A DNA stretch of 64,000 nucleotides. It comes from Arcticibacterium luteifluviistationis (lineage in GTDB: Bacteria; Bacteroidota; Bacteroidia; Cytophagales; Spirosomataceae). The notes beneath the pieces were generated by a model that worked only from the letters and a program-made list of their open reading frames with translations, searched no databases and was not told the DNA's origin. Each line of letters opens with the position of its first letter. Positions within the stretch are counted from its first letter, which is position 1. Below are positions 42,949-51,964 of the stretch, one piece after another. Position numbers and translations under genes: made by a program. The stretch spans positions 4,092,001-4,156,000 of the forward strand of contig NZ_CP029480.1 of assembly GCF_003258705.1 (NCBI RefSeq), read 5' to 3'.

Positions 42949-44324
42949 AAAAAATAAAAACAAAGGCAGTAAACAGAAGAGACTTCATAAAAAAGACCTC
43001 TATGGCGGTGGCATTACCCTACATCGTACCATCTACGGTTTTTGGTAAAAGTGCTCCTAGTAACAAAATAAACATTGGCCAGATTGGCTGTGGAAGAATA
43101 GCCACAAGTCATGACCTTCCTGGTACATGGCAACATGATTCGGCGAGAATTATGGCTGTTTGTGACCTAGATATAAACAGAAAAGAATACGCTAAAAAAT
43201 TAGTAGAAGGACATTATTCCAAGGCCGGCTCAACGGTGGATGTTAAAATGTATGACGACTATCGTGAAATGCTTTTAAATAAAGACATTGACGCAGTAAT
43301 TGTCAGTACACCTGACCATTGGCATTCTCAGCCAGCTATTGAAGCAGCATTGGCAAAAAAACACGTTTACCTTCAAAAGCCAACATCATTGACTATTGCC
43401 GAAGGCCGTCAACTTAGTGATATTGTACACCGTCAAGGCATTACTTTACAAGTAGGTACACAGCAGCGTTCTTCACCTCAGTTTAGATATGCTGCCGAGT
43501 TAGTAAGAAACGGAAGAATAGGAAAGATACACACCGTAAAAGTCGGTCTTCCTGGCGACCCTGGAGGTCCCTTGGCAGAAACAGGACCTGTTCCTGCTGG
43601 CTTTAACTATGATATGTGGTTAGGCTCAACGCCAGAAATGCCATACTCTGAAATGCTGGTTCACCCTCAAAAAGGATATGGGAGACCTGGTTGGTTAAGA
43701 ATGGACCAGTTTGGTGCTGGTATGATTACAGGCTGGGGACAACATCATTATGACTCCGCAGCTTGGGGAATGAACACAGAGTTTACGGGTCCTATTTCGG
43801 TAGAGGCCGTAGCTGAATTCCCTAAATCAGGCAGCTGGAACGTACATGGCGACTTCATGGTAAAAGCAGAATACGAAAATGGAATTACCATGCTTACCAG
43901 CGGTGGTTTTCCTAACGGAATCAGATATGAAGGTAGTGAAGGCTGGATTTTTGTAACTCGTGGAGCTTACAGAGCCACCGCATCTGACCCAATTCCAGAA
44001 AATGGCGGTGTAAAATCGCTAGATGCTAGCGACCCAAGTCTATTGACATCGGTGATAGGTAAAGATGAGATTCACCTTTATAAAAGTGACGAGCAGCACG
44101 GAAACTGGCTTGATTGTATTCAGTCGGGTAAACAGCCTATCTCTCCAGTAGAAAAGGGGCACAGGGCTTGTTCTGTATGCTTAGTAAGCCATATTGCTAT
44201 GAAACTTCCTCGTAAACTAGAGTGGAATCCTAAGGCAGAACGATTTGTAAATGATGACGCAGCAAATTCCATGTTAAGCAGACCACAGCGTTTCCCTTAT
44301 GGTACTAATTATGTGAAAATGTAA
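42945..44324 (+). CDS. Tat-exported Gfo/Idh/MocA-family oxidoreductase
   Basis: A twin-arginine signal (RR at residues 11-12, NRRDFIKKTSMAVALPY) precedes a Rossmann domain INIGQIGCGRIATSHDLPGT (about 40-59), with DAVIVSTPDHWHSQPAIEAA and KHVYLQKPTSLTIAEGRQLS giving the EKP-like catalytic Lys region. Members use a tightly bound NAD(P) to oxidise or isomerise sugars, and Tat-exported ones act on glycosides in the periplasm. The ATG at 42945 overlaps the DUF6807 stop (ATGA); the upstream ATG at 42891 would lie inside that gene. A terminator follows directly. Confidence 0.93.
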   Translation: MKKIKTKAVNRRDFIKKTSMAVALPYIVPSTVFGKSAPSNKINIGQIGCGRIATSHDLPGTWQHDSARIMAVCDLDINRKEYAKKLVEGHYSKAGSTVDVKMYDDYREMLLNKDIDAVIVSTPDHWHSQPAIEAALAKKHVYLQKPTSLTIAEGRQLSDIVHRQGITLQVGTQQRSSPQFRYAAELVRNGRIGKIHTVKVGLPGDPGGPLAETGPVPAGFNYDMWLGSTPEMPYSEMLVHPQKGYGRPGWLRMDQFGAGMITGWGQHHYDSAAWGMNTEFTGPISVEAVAEFPKSGSWNVHGDFMVKAEYENGITMLTSGGFPNGIRYEGSEGWIFVTRGAYRATASDPIPENGGVKSLDASDPSLLTSVIGKDEIHLYKSDEQHGNWLDCIQSGKQPISPVEKGHRACSVCLVSHIAMKLPRKLEWNPKAERFVNDDAANSMLSRPQRFPYGTNYVKM

Positions 44325-44330
44325 TTTTGG

Positions 44331-44360
44331 AAGGTCAAGCATGGCTTGACCTTCTCTTTT
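44331..44360 (+). terminator. Intrinsic terminator after the Tat Gfo/Idh gene
   Basis: AAGGTCAAGC-ATG-GCTTGACCTT, a perfect 10-bp stem followed by CTCTTTT. Confidence 0.85.
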
Positions 44361-44391
44361 AAATATTTATTGATAAACTTATTCTTTGAAA

Positions 44392-45753
44392 ATGTTCAAA
44401 CCAAAATACGTTTTAAGTCTTTTGACTTCTGTAATAGTTATGTCTTGTGCCACTACCGAAACAGCAGAAACTTCCTCTAAAATCAAGCTGATCACCCTAG
44501 ACCCTGGTCATTTTCATTCGGCTTTAGTGCAAAAATCTATGTACGACACTGTAGATAGCACAGTACATATTTATGCTCCTGAGAGCCCTGATGTCAATAT
44601 GCACCTTGACAAAATCAATAGCTATAATGCAAGACCAGAATCTCCTACTAACTGGAATTCAGTAGTCTATAAAGGCGATGATTTCTTTGAAAAAATGCTT
44701 GCAGAAAAAGCAGGAAACGTAGTTATGTTAGCAGGCAACAATAAGAAGAAAACAGAATATATTTCTGAGTCAATTAACAACGGTTTCAACGTTTTTGCCG
44801 ACAAACCGATGGTTATTAATACTGCAGGCTTTGAGCTATTGAAAAGCACGTTCAAAACAGCCAAAGAGAAAGACTTGCTTGTTTATGATATCATGACCGA
44901 AAGATTTGAAATAAGTACAATGCTTCAAAAAGCACTCTCTCAAATTCCTTCGGTTTTTGGAGAATTAGAAAAAGGAACTATTGAAAACCCAGCAGTTACG
45001 AAGGAATCTGTTCATCATTTCTTTAAGTATGTATCTGGCTCACCACTTACCAGACCAGCATGGTTTTTTGATGTTGCTCAAGAGGGTGAGGGAATCGTAG
45101 ATGTTACCACGCATTTGGTTGACTTAGTACAATGGGAATGTTTTCCTGAGCAAATTATTGACACCAACGCTATCAGTATTTTAGAGGCAAAAAGATGGCC
45201 AACAGTTCTTTCAAAAGACGACTTTCAAAAAGTTACTAAGTTAGAAGAATACCCAGATTACTTATCGCCTTATATAGCGGACGATAAACTGAGCTCATAC
45301 TCAAACGGAGAGATCAACTATACCATCAATGGTGTACATGCTAAAGTATCTGTTATCTGGAATTACAAAGCTCCTGAAGGTGCTGGCGATACACATTACT
45401 CCATCATGAGAGGAACAAAAGCCAACTTGATTATTAGACAAGGGGAGGAGCAAGGCTTCAAACCTACACTGTATATTCAAACTCTTGGCGAAACCACTGA
45501 GGCTGACTTAACCACAGCCTTTGAGGCACTAGATAAAACCTTCCCAGGTGTAAGTTTTGAAAAACAAGGTGATGAGTATATAGTTCTTATTCCAGACCAT
45601 TACAAAGAAGGGCACGAAGCTCATTTTTCGCGTGTAACGGAGAAATACCTAGAATACCTTCAAAACAGAAATATGCCGGCGTGGGAGGTTCCAAATATGA
45701 TTACAAAGTATTATACCACTACTAAGGCTCTTGAAATGGCATTGAAGAACTAA
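44392..45753 (+). CDS. Gfo/Idh-like oxidoreductase lipoprotein
   Basis: The 453-residue product has a lipoprotein signal with lipobox Cys19 (VIVMSC) and a Rossmann-like domain: IKLITLDPGHFHSALVQKSM (about 33-52), FFEKMLAEKAGNVVMLAGNN and NGFNVFADKPMVINTAGFEL (about 128-147), then the 'putative oxidoreductase C-terminal' domain including PAWFFDVAQEGEGIVDVTTH. The Rossmann GxGxxG is replaced by LDPGHFHS, so the cofactor use may differ. A TTG two codons upstream is ignored. It probably works with the Tat oxidoreductase and DUF6807 protein, though a terminator and about 60 nt separate it from them. Confidence 0.85.
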   Translation: MFKPKYVLSLLTSVIVMSCATTETAETSSKIKLITLDPGHFHSALVQKSMYDTVDSTVHIYAPESPDVNMHLDKINSYNARPESPTNWNSVVYKGDDFFEKMLAEKAGNVVMLAGNNKKKTEYISESINNGFNVFADKPMVINTAGFELLKSTFKTAKEKDLLVYDIMTERFEISTMLQKALSQIPSVFGELEKGTIENPAVTKESVHHFFKYVSGSPLTRPAWFFDVAQEGEGIVDVTTHLVDLVQWECFPEQIIDTNAISILEAKRWPTVLSKDDFQKVTKLEEYPDYLSPYIADDKLSSYSNGEINYTINGVHAKVSVIWNYKAPEGAGDTHYSIMRGTKANLIIRQGEEQGFKPTLYIQTLGETTEADLTTAFEALDKTFPGVSFEKQGDEYIVLIPDHYKEGHEAHFSRVTEKYLEYLQNRNMPAWEVPNMITKYYTTTKALEMALKN

Positions 45754-45773
45754 AACAACAACGCTTAAAACAG

Positions 45774-45810
45774 AAAAAGGCTTGGCAGAATTAACTGCCA
45801 AGCCTTTTTT
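45774..45810. terminator. Bidirectional terminator between the Gfo/Idh lipoprotein and peptidase genes
   Basis: AAAAAGGCTTGGCAG (45774-45788) pairs with CTGCCAAGCCTTTTTT (45795-45810) with an AATTAA loop. The T run on the right and A run on the left suit both directions. Confidence 0.9.
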
Positions 45811-45829
45811 ATATTACCTTATTTTCTAC

Positions 45830-47452
45830 TTACAAACCCAATACCTCAACACCCTGCTTAAAGACAATATCTCTAGGTATTCCAGCATTACCAACCCTGT
45901 CTAAGTCTTTTTGAAGCTCTGCTCCAACTACTCCCATTTCATCAAATAGCTTTCCTACGCCTTCGTAATCTCCATTCCCCTGAAGGGTTAATATTTTCTC
46001 TGATAAAGAATTCATCGCTTGTTGAAACTCATCAAAATTAACTTTATAAGTTCCTTTTTGAGCATCATAGCTAAAAGCGTTTTGCTCTTTGAAATAGTTG
46101 AACCTTATCATGTTTGCTTTGCCATGTGCACTGGTAGCACCAAAACGCACAGAACGGAAAATACCTGCCAAGAAAGTGGTGTAGTAATCCATCAACTCCC
46201 CATCAATTTCTCCTTTCTTATGAAGTTGCGTTACCATATAAAGCCCTAAAATGTCAGCCTTTCCTTCTTCCAGTGCTGAACTGTGCTCTTTAAGTGCTTG
46301 TCGAACTGTTCCTTTTCCATTGATGGTGTTTTTCACACCTAAACCATGAGCCACTTCGTGAAACATTGTATTGGCAAAAAACGCATCAAAGGTGACATGT
46401 TTTTGCTGCGAAGCATCAATCAATAATTCGTTAATCGGCAATAAGATTTTATCAAACTTGGCTTTCATCGCATTTTTCAACTGCAACCTACGTGTTCCTT
46501 TTTCAAGCTGCACACGTTCATCGTTAGGAAGATTAATAGCAATAGTTTTACCACCTGAATTACAATCACCCGCATAATAGATGACGTCATAGGCATTCAA
46601 GTCTGAATCTGTTCCTGGCTTCTCTGTTTTATAAGCTGCCTTTACGGGCAAATTAGCTTGAAGCTCAGGAAGAAAAGAGGCAAACTTTGCCAATCTTTCA
46701 CTCCATTTGGTATCTTTTATCAACACATAAGCCTCATGTGCGGCTTTATAGTTGAATAATTGGTCTTCATAATTTTCAATAGGCCCTACCACAAAATCAA
46801 TTTTATTTGACTTCATGTCCATCCATGCCATGTCACTTTCTAGGTAATCATCTGTCAATAATGCTTCCGACCTAAGATTTAAATACCTACGAAATCCAAT
46901 ATCTTCTGTTAAGGCAGCTGCCTCTTTTAACAGCTCAGAAGCTCGCTCCACCTCTTTTTTGAACGCCTCATGATAAGGAATTGTATAAAGTTGCCCATTT
47001 TCATCACGCCTTATAAGGGTGTAAAGACTCTTCTTGTCATCCGACTCAAAGGCTTCAAACTCTTCCTTTGTCATGTCTTGTGGATAGTACTGAGCTCCTG
47101 CCGGTTTTGGACCAACACCTTCTAAAAATGGCTCATTGCCACCCAACCTATCCCAAGGACCATAATTATATTTTACGAATGTTTTAGCCGCTTCGTCAGT
47201 CAAACTGTTTAATAAGGCACTCTTATCTCCATAAGCTTCTTTCCAGAAAATGTCATCCATTATCTGTGCTACCTCTATTAAAATTGGAATTATTTTTTGC
47301 TGATTTTCAGACAAGTGACTCAAGTCCGCCGTCAATGTAAACTCGGCATATTCGTTTACTTTTTGTTGCATTTCAGATACTTCAGCTTCCTTTTCAGAGC
47401 TACAAGCCCAAATAGACGAAGCAAGAAGAACAGCGATGATAGTTTTTTTCAT
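45830..47452 (-). CDS. Dipeptidyl-peptidase-III-like zinc lipoprotein
   Basis: The 540-residue protein has a lipoprotein signal (Cys17, SSIWAC) and a metallopeptidase active site FHEVAHGLGVKNTINGKGTV (about residues 362-381), with a downstream ALEEGKADILGLYMVTQLHK (about 392-411) that supplies the third zinc ligand. Dipeptidyl peptidase III normally has HExxGH; here the motif is HExxH, as in the related Bacteroidota 'DPP3-family' and Nudix-linked proteins. It probably trims peptides in the periplasm or on the outer membrane. It is convergent with the Gfo/Idh lipoprotein gene and has no near partner. Confidence 0.85.
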   Translation of the reverse strand: MKKTIIAVLLASSIWACSSEKEAEVSEMQQKVNEYAEFTLTADLSHLSENQQKIIPILIEVAQIMDDIFWKEAYGDKSALLNSLTDEAAKTFVKYNYGPWDRLGGNEPFLEGVGPKPAGAQYYPQDMTKEEFEAFESDDKKSLYTLIRRDENGQLYTIPYHEAFKKEVERASELLKEAAALTEDIGFRRYLNLRSEALLTDDYLESDMAWMDMKSNKIDFVVGPIENYEDQLFNYKAAHEAYVLIKDTKWSERLAKFASFLPELQANLPVKAAYKTEKPGTDSDLNAYDVIYYAGDCNSGGKTIAINLPNDERVQLEKGTRRLQLKNAMKAKFDKILLPINELLIDASQQKHVTFDAFFANTMFHEVAHGLGVKNTINGKGTVRQALKEHSSALEEGKADILGLYMVTQLHKKGEIDGELMDYYTTFLAGIFRSVRFGATSAHGKANMIRFNYFKEQNAFSYDAQKGTYKVNFDEFQQAMNSLSEKILTLQGNGDYEGVGKLFDEMGVVGAELQKDLDRVGNAGIPRDIVFKQGVEVLGL

Positions 47453-47513
47453 ATGTCAATGATTTTGAATGTATACAAAGCAAGGGAAAGTAGTGCTCTC
47501 TTCAAAATATCAA

Positions 47514-47545
47514 CAAAAAAAGACCACCTCTTGCGAGATGGTCTT
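47514..47545 (-). terminator. Intrinsic terminator after tRNA-Phe
   Basis: On the leftward strand AAGACCATCTC-GCAA-GAGGTGGTCTT forms an 11-bp stem (one G-U pair) with a GNRA loop and a T run. Confidence 0.9.
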
Positions 47546-47552
47546 TCTACCG

Positions 47553-47625
47553 TGGTGATGGACGGAATCGAACCGCCGACACAAGGATTTTCAGTCCTTT
47601 GCTCTACCGACTGAGCTACATCACC
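47553..47625 (-). tRNA. tRNA-Phe (anticodon GAA)
   Basis: Leftward, the 73-nt gene starts GGTGATG and ends CATCACCA, giving a perfect 7-bp acceptor stem with discriminator A; the CCA end is not encoded. The D arm (GCTCAGTCGGTAGAGC), anticodon stem-loop (AGGACTGAAAATCCT with GAA) and T arm (GGCGGTTCGATTCCGTC) are all standard. A promoter lies 26 nt upstream and a terminator 7 nt downstream, so it is a single-gene unit. Confidence 0.97.
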
Positions 47626-47651
47626 AACCTGCCCTTGTTTCTAAGGGAATG

Positions 47652-47682
47652 CAAAAGTAAAGAAAAAGTTATTCTAAGCAAA
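47652..47682 (-). promoter_or_regulatory. Two-element promoter for tRNA-Phe
   Basis: Leftward, TTTG (47682-47679), a 19-nt spacer and TACTTTTG (47659-47652) give an excellent match to the Bacteroidota -33/-7 consensus, placed 26 nt before the tRNA 5' end. Confidence 0.75.
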
Positions 47683-47797
47683 CAATTTTGTAAAAACTCA
47701 CAAAAAATATTCTTCTTTTTTATTTCCAGCATTTTTATGACCTTTGTATAGTATGCAAGCATACTATTTTGCGGCAACAAACTTTAACCCTAATTAC

Positions 47798-49129
47798 ATG
47801 GCTTATTTAGCACAAATAGTTTTTATTCTAGCTTTAGGCACTGCTGCTTACTTCATTCTACGCAGGGCTTTCTTAATAAAGAAAACCATTCAGCTCGGAA
47901 AAGCAGAAAATAGAACAGACCAGCCGGCCAAGCGTTTTAAGAATATGCTATTAATAGCATTTGGACAGAAGAAAATGTTTGAAAGACCTGTAGTGGGTTT
48001 ACTTCACTTTCTAGTTTACGTTGGTTTTATTTTGATAAATATTGAAGTTTTAGAGATTGTCATTGATGGTATCTTTGGAACACACCGTGTTCTAGCTCAA
48101 CCATTAGGTTCTTTTTACCCTATCGTAATTAACTTTTTTGAGATTCTTGCAGTAGGCGTAATCCTAGCCTGTGTTATATTTTTAATAAGAAGAAATGTAC
48201 TTAAAATAGAACGACTTCACCCTAGCACTTCCTCAGAAATGGATGGTTGGCCAGCTATGGACGCCAACATAATTCTTGTTTTTGAAATTGCCCTTATGAT
48301 GGCTTTCTTAAAGATGAATGCTGCCGACAGCATCCTCCAAAGTAGGGGAGTGGGGCACTTTGCTGAAGTAAATACTGGTAACTTTTTGATTAGTCAAACC
48401 TTAGTTCCTATTTTAGATAATTTCTCTACTGGCTTCTTAGTCTTCACAGAAAGGGCTGCTTGGTGGTTCCATATCTTAGGTATTATGGCTTTTGCTCTTT
48501 TTGTAACTTACTCTAAGCACCTTCATATTGCCCTAGCTTTTCCAAATACCTATTTTGCCAACCTTGGTTCAAGAGGTGAAATGAGTAATATGCCGGCAGT
48601 CACTAAAGAAGTTAAAATCATGATGGAGCTAGAGCAACCTGGCGATGAAACAGAAGAGGTTGGTCGTTTTGGAGCAAAAGATGTAGAAGACTTGAGTTGG
48701 AAAAGCTTAATGGACGCCTACAGCTGCACAGAGTGTGGTAGATGTACTTCACAGTGCCCAGCAAACCAAACAGGAAAAGCCTTATCCCCTCGTAAAATCA
48801 TGATGGATACGCGAGACCGCTTAGAAGATATTCAGAAAGGTTGGCTAAAAAATGGCTATGATTTTAAAGATGAAAAATCACTAAACGGCGATTATATAAA
48901 AGAAGAAGAGCTATTGGCATGTACCACCTGTAATGCCTGTGTAGAAGCTTGTCCTATTCAGATTAGTCCTCTTGATATTATTTTGGAGCTACGTAGGTAT
49001 AACGTCATGGAAGAGTCTAAAGCTCCGCAATCTTGGAACATGATGTTCCAAAACTTAGAAACTAGCATGTCTCCATGGAAGTTTTCGCCAGATGACCGTT
49101 TCAAATGGGTTGAAGATATGAATGCTTAA
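47798..49129 (+). CDS. Membrane (Fe-S)-binding oxidoreductase, HdrD/DsrK-like
   Basis: The 443-residue protein has about five membrane helices in the first 260 residues (AQIVFILALGTAAYFILRRA, LLHFLVYVGFILINIEVLEI, WWFHILGIMAFALFVTY) and two [4Fe-4S] motifs: SCTECGRCTSQCPANQTGKA (about 309-328) and ACTTCNACVEACPIQ (about 371-385). It resembles the membrane subunit of heterodisulfide-reductase-like or succinate/lactate oxidoreductase complexes. In relatives a cysteine-rich CCG partner follows directly, but here anmK does. The frame is open to 47744 and has an ATG at 47753; 47798 is preferred because homologues begin with the first helix. Confidence 0.85.
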   Translation: MAYLAQIVFILALGTAAYFILRRAFLIKKTIQLGKAENRTDQPAKRFKNMLLIAFGQKKMFERPVVGLLHFLVYVGFILINIEVLEIVIDGIFGTHRVLAQPLGSFYPIVINFFEILAVGVILACVIFLIRRNVLKIERLHPSTSSEMDGWPAMDANIILVFEIALMMAFLKMNAADSILQSRGVGHFAEVNTGNFLISQTLVPILDNFSTGFLVFTERAAWWFHILGIMAFALFVTYSKHLHIALAFPNTYFANLGSRGEMSNMPAVTKEVKIMMELEQPGDETEEVGRFGAKDVEDLSWKSLMDAYSCTECGRCTSQCPANQTGKALSPRKIMMDTRDRLEDIQKGWLKNGYDFKDEKSLNGDYIKEEELLACTTCNACVEACPIQISPLDIILELRRYNVMEESKAPQSWNMMFQNLETSMSPWKFSPDDRFKWVEDMNA

Positions 49130-49159
49130 TACAATCGTTTTTCGAGGCTCAGAATTTAT

Positions 49160-49167
49160 TAAGTTTG
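49160..49167 (+). promoter_or_regulatory. -7 promoter element directly before anmK
   Basis: TAAGTTTG is an exact match ending 4 nt before the ATG at 49172, which implies a leaderless transcript if active. Confidence 0.45.
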
Positions 49168-49171
49168 TGCC

Positions 49172-50353
49172 ATGAACCCACAGATTGAAAAGCTCTATCA
49201 AGTTAGCCAAAAATCATCTCGACTTATCATTGGTTTAATGTCAGGTACATCCATGGATGGGCTGGATGTTGCTTTGTGTAGATTCCATAATGCTGGAAAA
49301 AAAACAAGCGTAGAACTTCTAGAGTTTGAAACTGTTCCTTTTGACAAAAGCGTCAAGTCCGAAATAAGAAAAGTCTTTGCAAAGCAAAGCATAGATTTCC
49401 CATTGTTATGCATGTTAAACCCTTGGATAGGAAATATGCATGGTGAAATGGTTAATAATTGCCTTAGAAAATGGTCTATAAACGCCTCTAAAATCGACGC
49501 AATCGCTAGCCACGGGCAAACGGTGATGCATCAGCCAAAAAGGCTTCACGGCCTGGAAAAATACCCAAACAGCACGCTGCAAATTGGTGATGGAGATCAT
49601 ATGGCCACCAAAACAGGTATTTTAACGCTCTCCGATTTTAGACAAAAGCACTGTGCTACTGGCGGCGAAGGTGCTCCCTTAGCTCTTTATGGAGACTATT
49701 TGCTTTTCTCCTCCAATAAAGAAAACAGGGTTTTAATTAACATAGGCGGGATTGCCAACTTCACTTATTTACCTGCGAATGGTGATTTTGAAAAGGTTTT
49801 TGCAACAGACTCTGGTCCTGGTAATACCATTATTGATGCCTATGTCCAGCAACATTTCAACCTTCCTTTTGACGAAAATGCGGCAATAGCCAAAAAAGGT
49901 AACTTAAATGAAACGCTACTTAAAAGACTTAAAGAACATAAATATTTCAAAGAGCAGGTTCCTAAAACTACAGGTCCAGAGCTTTTCAATTTGGCATATA
50001 TTGATTCATTAATTACTCACATAAGTCATGAGGATGTTTTAAAAACATTGTGCCATTTTACCGCAGACACTTTATGCGACTGCATTATTCAAAATGTAGA
50101 TTTAAGAGAGCAAACAAGTCTTTACCTAAGTGGGGGAGGAATGCACAATCCGTTGCTTGTAGAATTAATAAAACAAAGGCTTCCTAATGTCGTTATTGAC
50201 AAAATGGACGTTCTAGGCATTTCAGGGGATGCTAAAGAGGCCGTTCTTTTTGCGGCACTCGCTAATGAAACTTTATCAGGAGAAACAGGCTTTCAAAAGC
50301 CAAATAATGGACTTGGATCTTTTAGCATGGGTAAAATATCTCTTCCAAATTAA
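49172..50353 (+). CDS. anmK: Anhydro-N-acetylmuramic acid kinase
   Basis: AnmK phosphorylates and hydrolyses 1,6-anhydro-MurNAc released from peptidoglycan, giving MurNAc-6-P for recycling. The 393 residues have LIIGLMSGTSMDGLDVALC (about 18-36), HGQTVMHQP, GGEGAPLALYGDYLLFSS (about 163-180), FATDSGPGNTIIDAYVQQ and LYLSGGGMHNPLLVELIKQ. The product feeds amino-sugar metabolism, where the nagB fusion at 3-5 kb acts. It has its own -7 element and is followed 53 nt later by the DUF1800 gene. Confidence 0.96.
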   Translation: MNPQIEKLYQVSQKSSRLIIGLMSGTSMDGLDVALCRFHNAGKKTSVELLEFETVPFDKSVKSEIRKVFAKQSIDFPLLCMLNPWIGNMHGEMVNNCLRKWSINASKIDAIASHGQTVMHQPKRLHGLEKYPNSTLQIGDGDHMATKTGILTLSDFRQKHCATGGEGAPLALYGDYLLFSSNKENRVLINIGGIANFTYLPANGDFEKVFATDSGPGNTIIDAYVQQHFNLPFDENAAIAKKGNLNETLLKRLKEHKYFKEQVPKTTGPELFNLAYIDSLITHISHEDVLKTLCHFTADTLCDCIIQNVDLREQTSLYLSGGGMHNPLLVELIKQRLPNVVIDKMDVLGISGDAKEAVLFAALANETLSGETGFQKPNNGLGSFSMGKISLPN

Positions 50354-50406
50354 ATAGAACCCTAACAAACAGCTAATTTAGTGTTTTAGAATATTTTTTA
50401 ATAGTA

Positions 50407-51963
50407 ATGGCAAACTCTACTAGCAGACGGGCATTTTTTAATAGTCTTTTAGGCGGTACTAATCAGTTGGCCGTTAGCAGCCTTGATGAGCATACCACTC
50501 CGCTTAATATTGCGGACGTTTATCATCTTTTAAGAAGATGCTGCTTTTCTGTAGATGAGACTTTTGCAAAAACACTTGTAGGAAAAACAGCAAAAGAAGC
50601 GGTCAATTTATTGATAAATAACGCCCCCTCTCTAAATAAACCAACTCCAAATTTCGACTTAAATCAAGGATTCAAAAACCCAAATTTACTTGGAGCAGGA
50701 AGCCCTGCCTATCAACAAGAGAGAACGTTCAACCTTGAAACACATTTTAAACAAAATGATATTCTAAAAGATTGGTGGGTAAATCTGATGAAGGCCGACA
50801 CGAAAAGCCTTTCAGAAAAAGTTACTTTCATGTGGCATGGTCACTTTACCACGCAGTATGAGGGAAATGAACCCATAGCTGCACAGTGGATTTACAGACA
50901 AAATGAACTTTATAGATCCCTGTTTTTACCAAACTTTAAATTATTCTTGGAGAAGGTAACTGTTGATGGTGCTATGCTGATGTACCTCAATGGTAATGAA
51001 AATGTTCGCGAAGCTCCAAATGAAAACTATGCTCGTGAGCTATTTGAATTATTTTCAATAGGAATAGATGACGGAAACTATACGGAAAATGACATTAGAG
51101 AAGCTGCCAAGGTCTTAACAGGCTGGAAAGCAAGTCACTTTATTGAAGACCAAAACCTTTATACGCCTTATTTTAATACTGGAAACTATAGTACCGACGA
51201 TAAAGAAGTTTTTGGTGTGAAATTTACTGTTGACTATGAAGTTACCAAAGACAATGCATACAAAAATGCTGTTGAGAAGCTCTCCTCCGTTATTTTAGAA
51301 CAAAAAGGAGAAGCTGTTTCTAAGTTTATGGCAGCCAATTTTTATAACTATTTTGTCTATAGTAAACCCATAACAGAAGAAAACAGCATAATTAATGAAT
51401 TAGCAGAGCACTTTAAAAGCTCTGGTTTTAACCTCAAATCAATGCTAGTTAAGCTTCTAAGCAGTAAGCACTTCTTTGATGTAAACAATAGAGGCGTTCA
51501 GATAAAAAACCATCTTGAAACCCTGATTTCTTTTTCATCTCACTTTGAAATTGAAACGAACCTATTGAATAAGTGGACAAAAGAATTTGGTTTAGAACCT
51601 CTAAACCCGCCCAACGTAAGTGGCTGGAAAGGTTATAGAAACTGGATAACCACAAAAACACTACCTGCCTATATTCATGAGTTTAGTAAAATTATCACCG
51701 CTAAAACCAACCTTGAAATGGGTGATTGGGCAGCTAAAAACGAAGGCTTCTTTGAGTCTAGGGCTTTAGTAGAAGATATTTGCTTTAAACTATTCCCAAA
51801 GCTACCTAATAGCGAAAGAATAGAAAAGCTAGAAAAAGTGCTTCTTGGTGGAGCACCTTATTATGAATGGCCTGAAATAGCACAAAACAAAGAGAATGCT
51901 GGGCTTCGTGTAAAAGCATTACTGAAAGCGATGTTTAAACTCCCAGATTTTTATTTGAATTAA
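50407..51963 (+). CDS. DUF1800-domain protein
   Basis: The 518-residue protein belongs to DUF1800: LSEKVTFMWHGHFTTQYEGN (about 137-156), NENYARELFELFSIG (about 206-220) and FGLEPLNPPNVSGWKGYRNW are family signatures. It starts with a short Arg-containing stretch (STSRRAFFNSLLGG) that could be a weak Tat-type signal. DUF1800 genes are almost always followed by DUF1501 genes; here the gap is 1 nt. The pair is thought to act on surface or exported carbohydrate or protein substrates, but the activity is unproved. Confidence 0.92.
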   Translation: MANSTSRRAFFNSLLGGTNQLAVSSLDEHTTPLNIADVYHLLRRCCFSVDETFAKTLVGKTAKEAVNLLINNAPSLNKPTPNFDLNQGFKNPNLLGAGSPAYQQERTFNLETHFKQNDILKDWWVNLMKADTKSLSEKVTFMWHGHFTTQYEGNEPIAAQWIYRQNELYRSLFLPNFKLFLEKVTVDGAMLMYLNGNENVREAPNENYARELFELFSIGIDDGNYTENDIREAAKVLTGWKASHFIEDQNLYTPYFNTGNYSTDDKEVFGVKFTVDYEVTKDNAYKNAVEKLSSVILEQKGEAVSKFMAANFYNYFVYSKPITEENSIINELAEHFKSSGFNLKSMLVKLLSSKHFFDVNNRGVQIKNHLETLISFSSHFEIETNLLNKWTKEFGLEPLNPPNVSGWKGYRNWITTKTLPAYIHEFSKIITAKTNLEMGDWAAKNEGFFESRALVEDICFKLFPKLPNSERIEKLEKVLLGGAPYYEWPEIAQNKENAGLRVKALLKAMFKLPDFYLN

Positions 51964-51964
51964 T

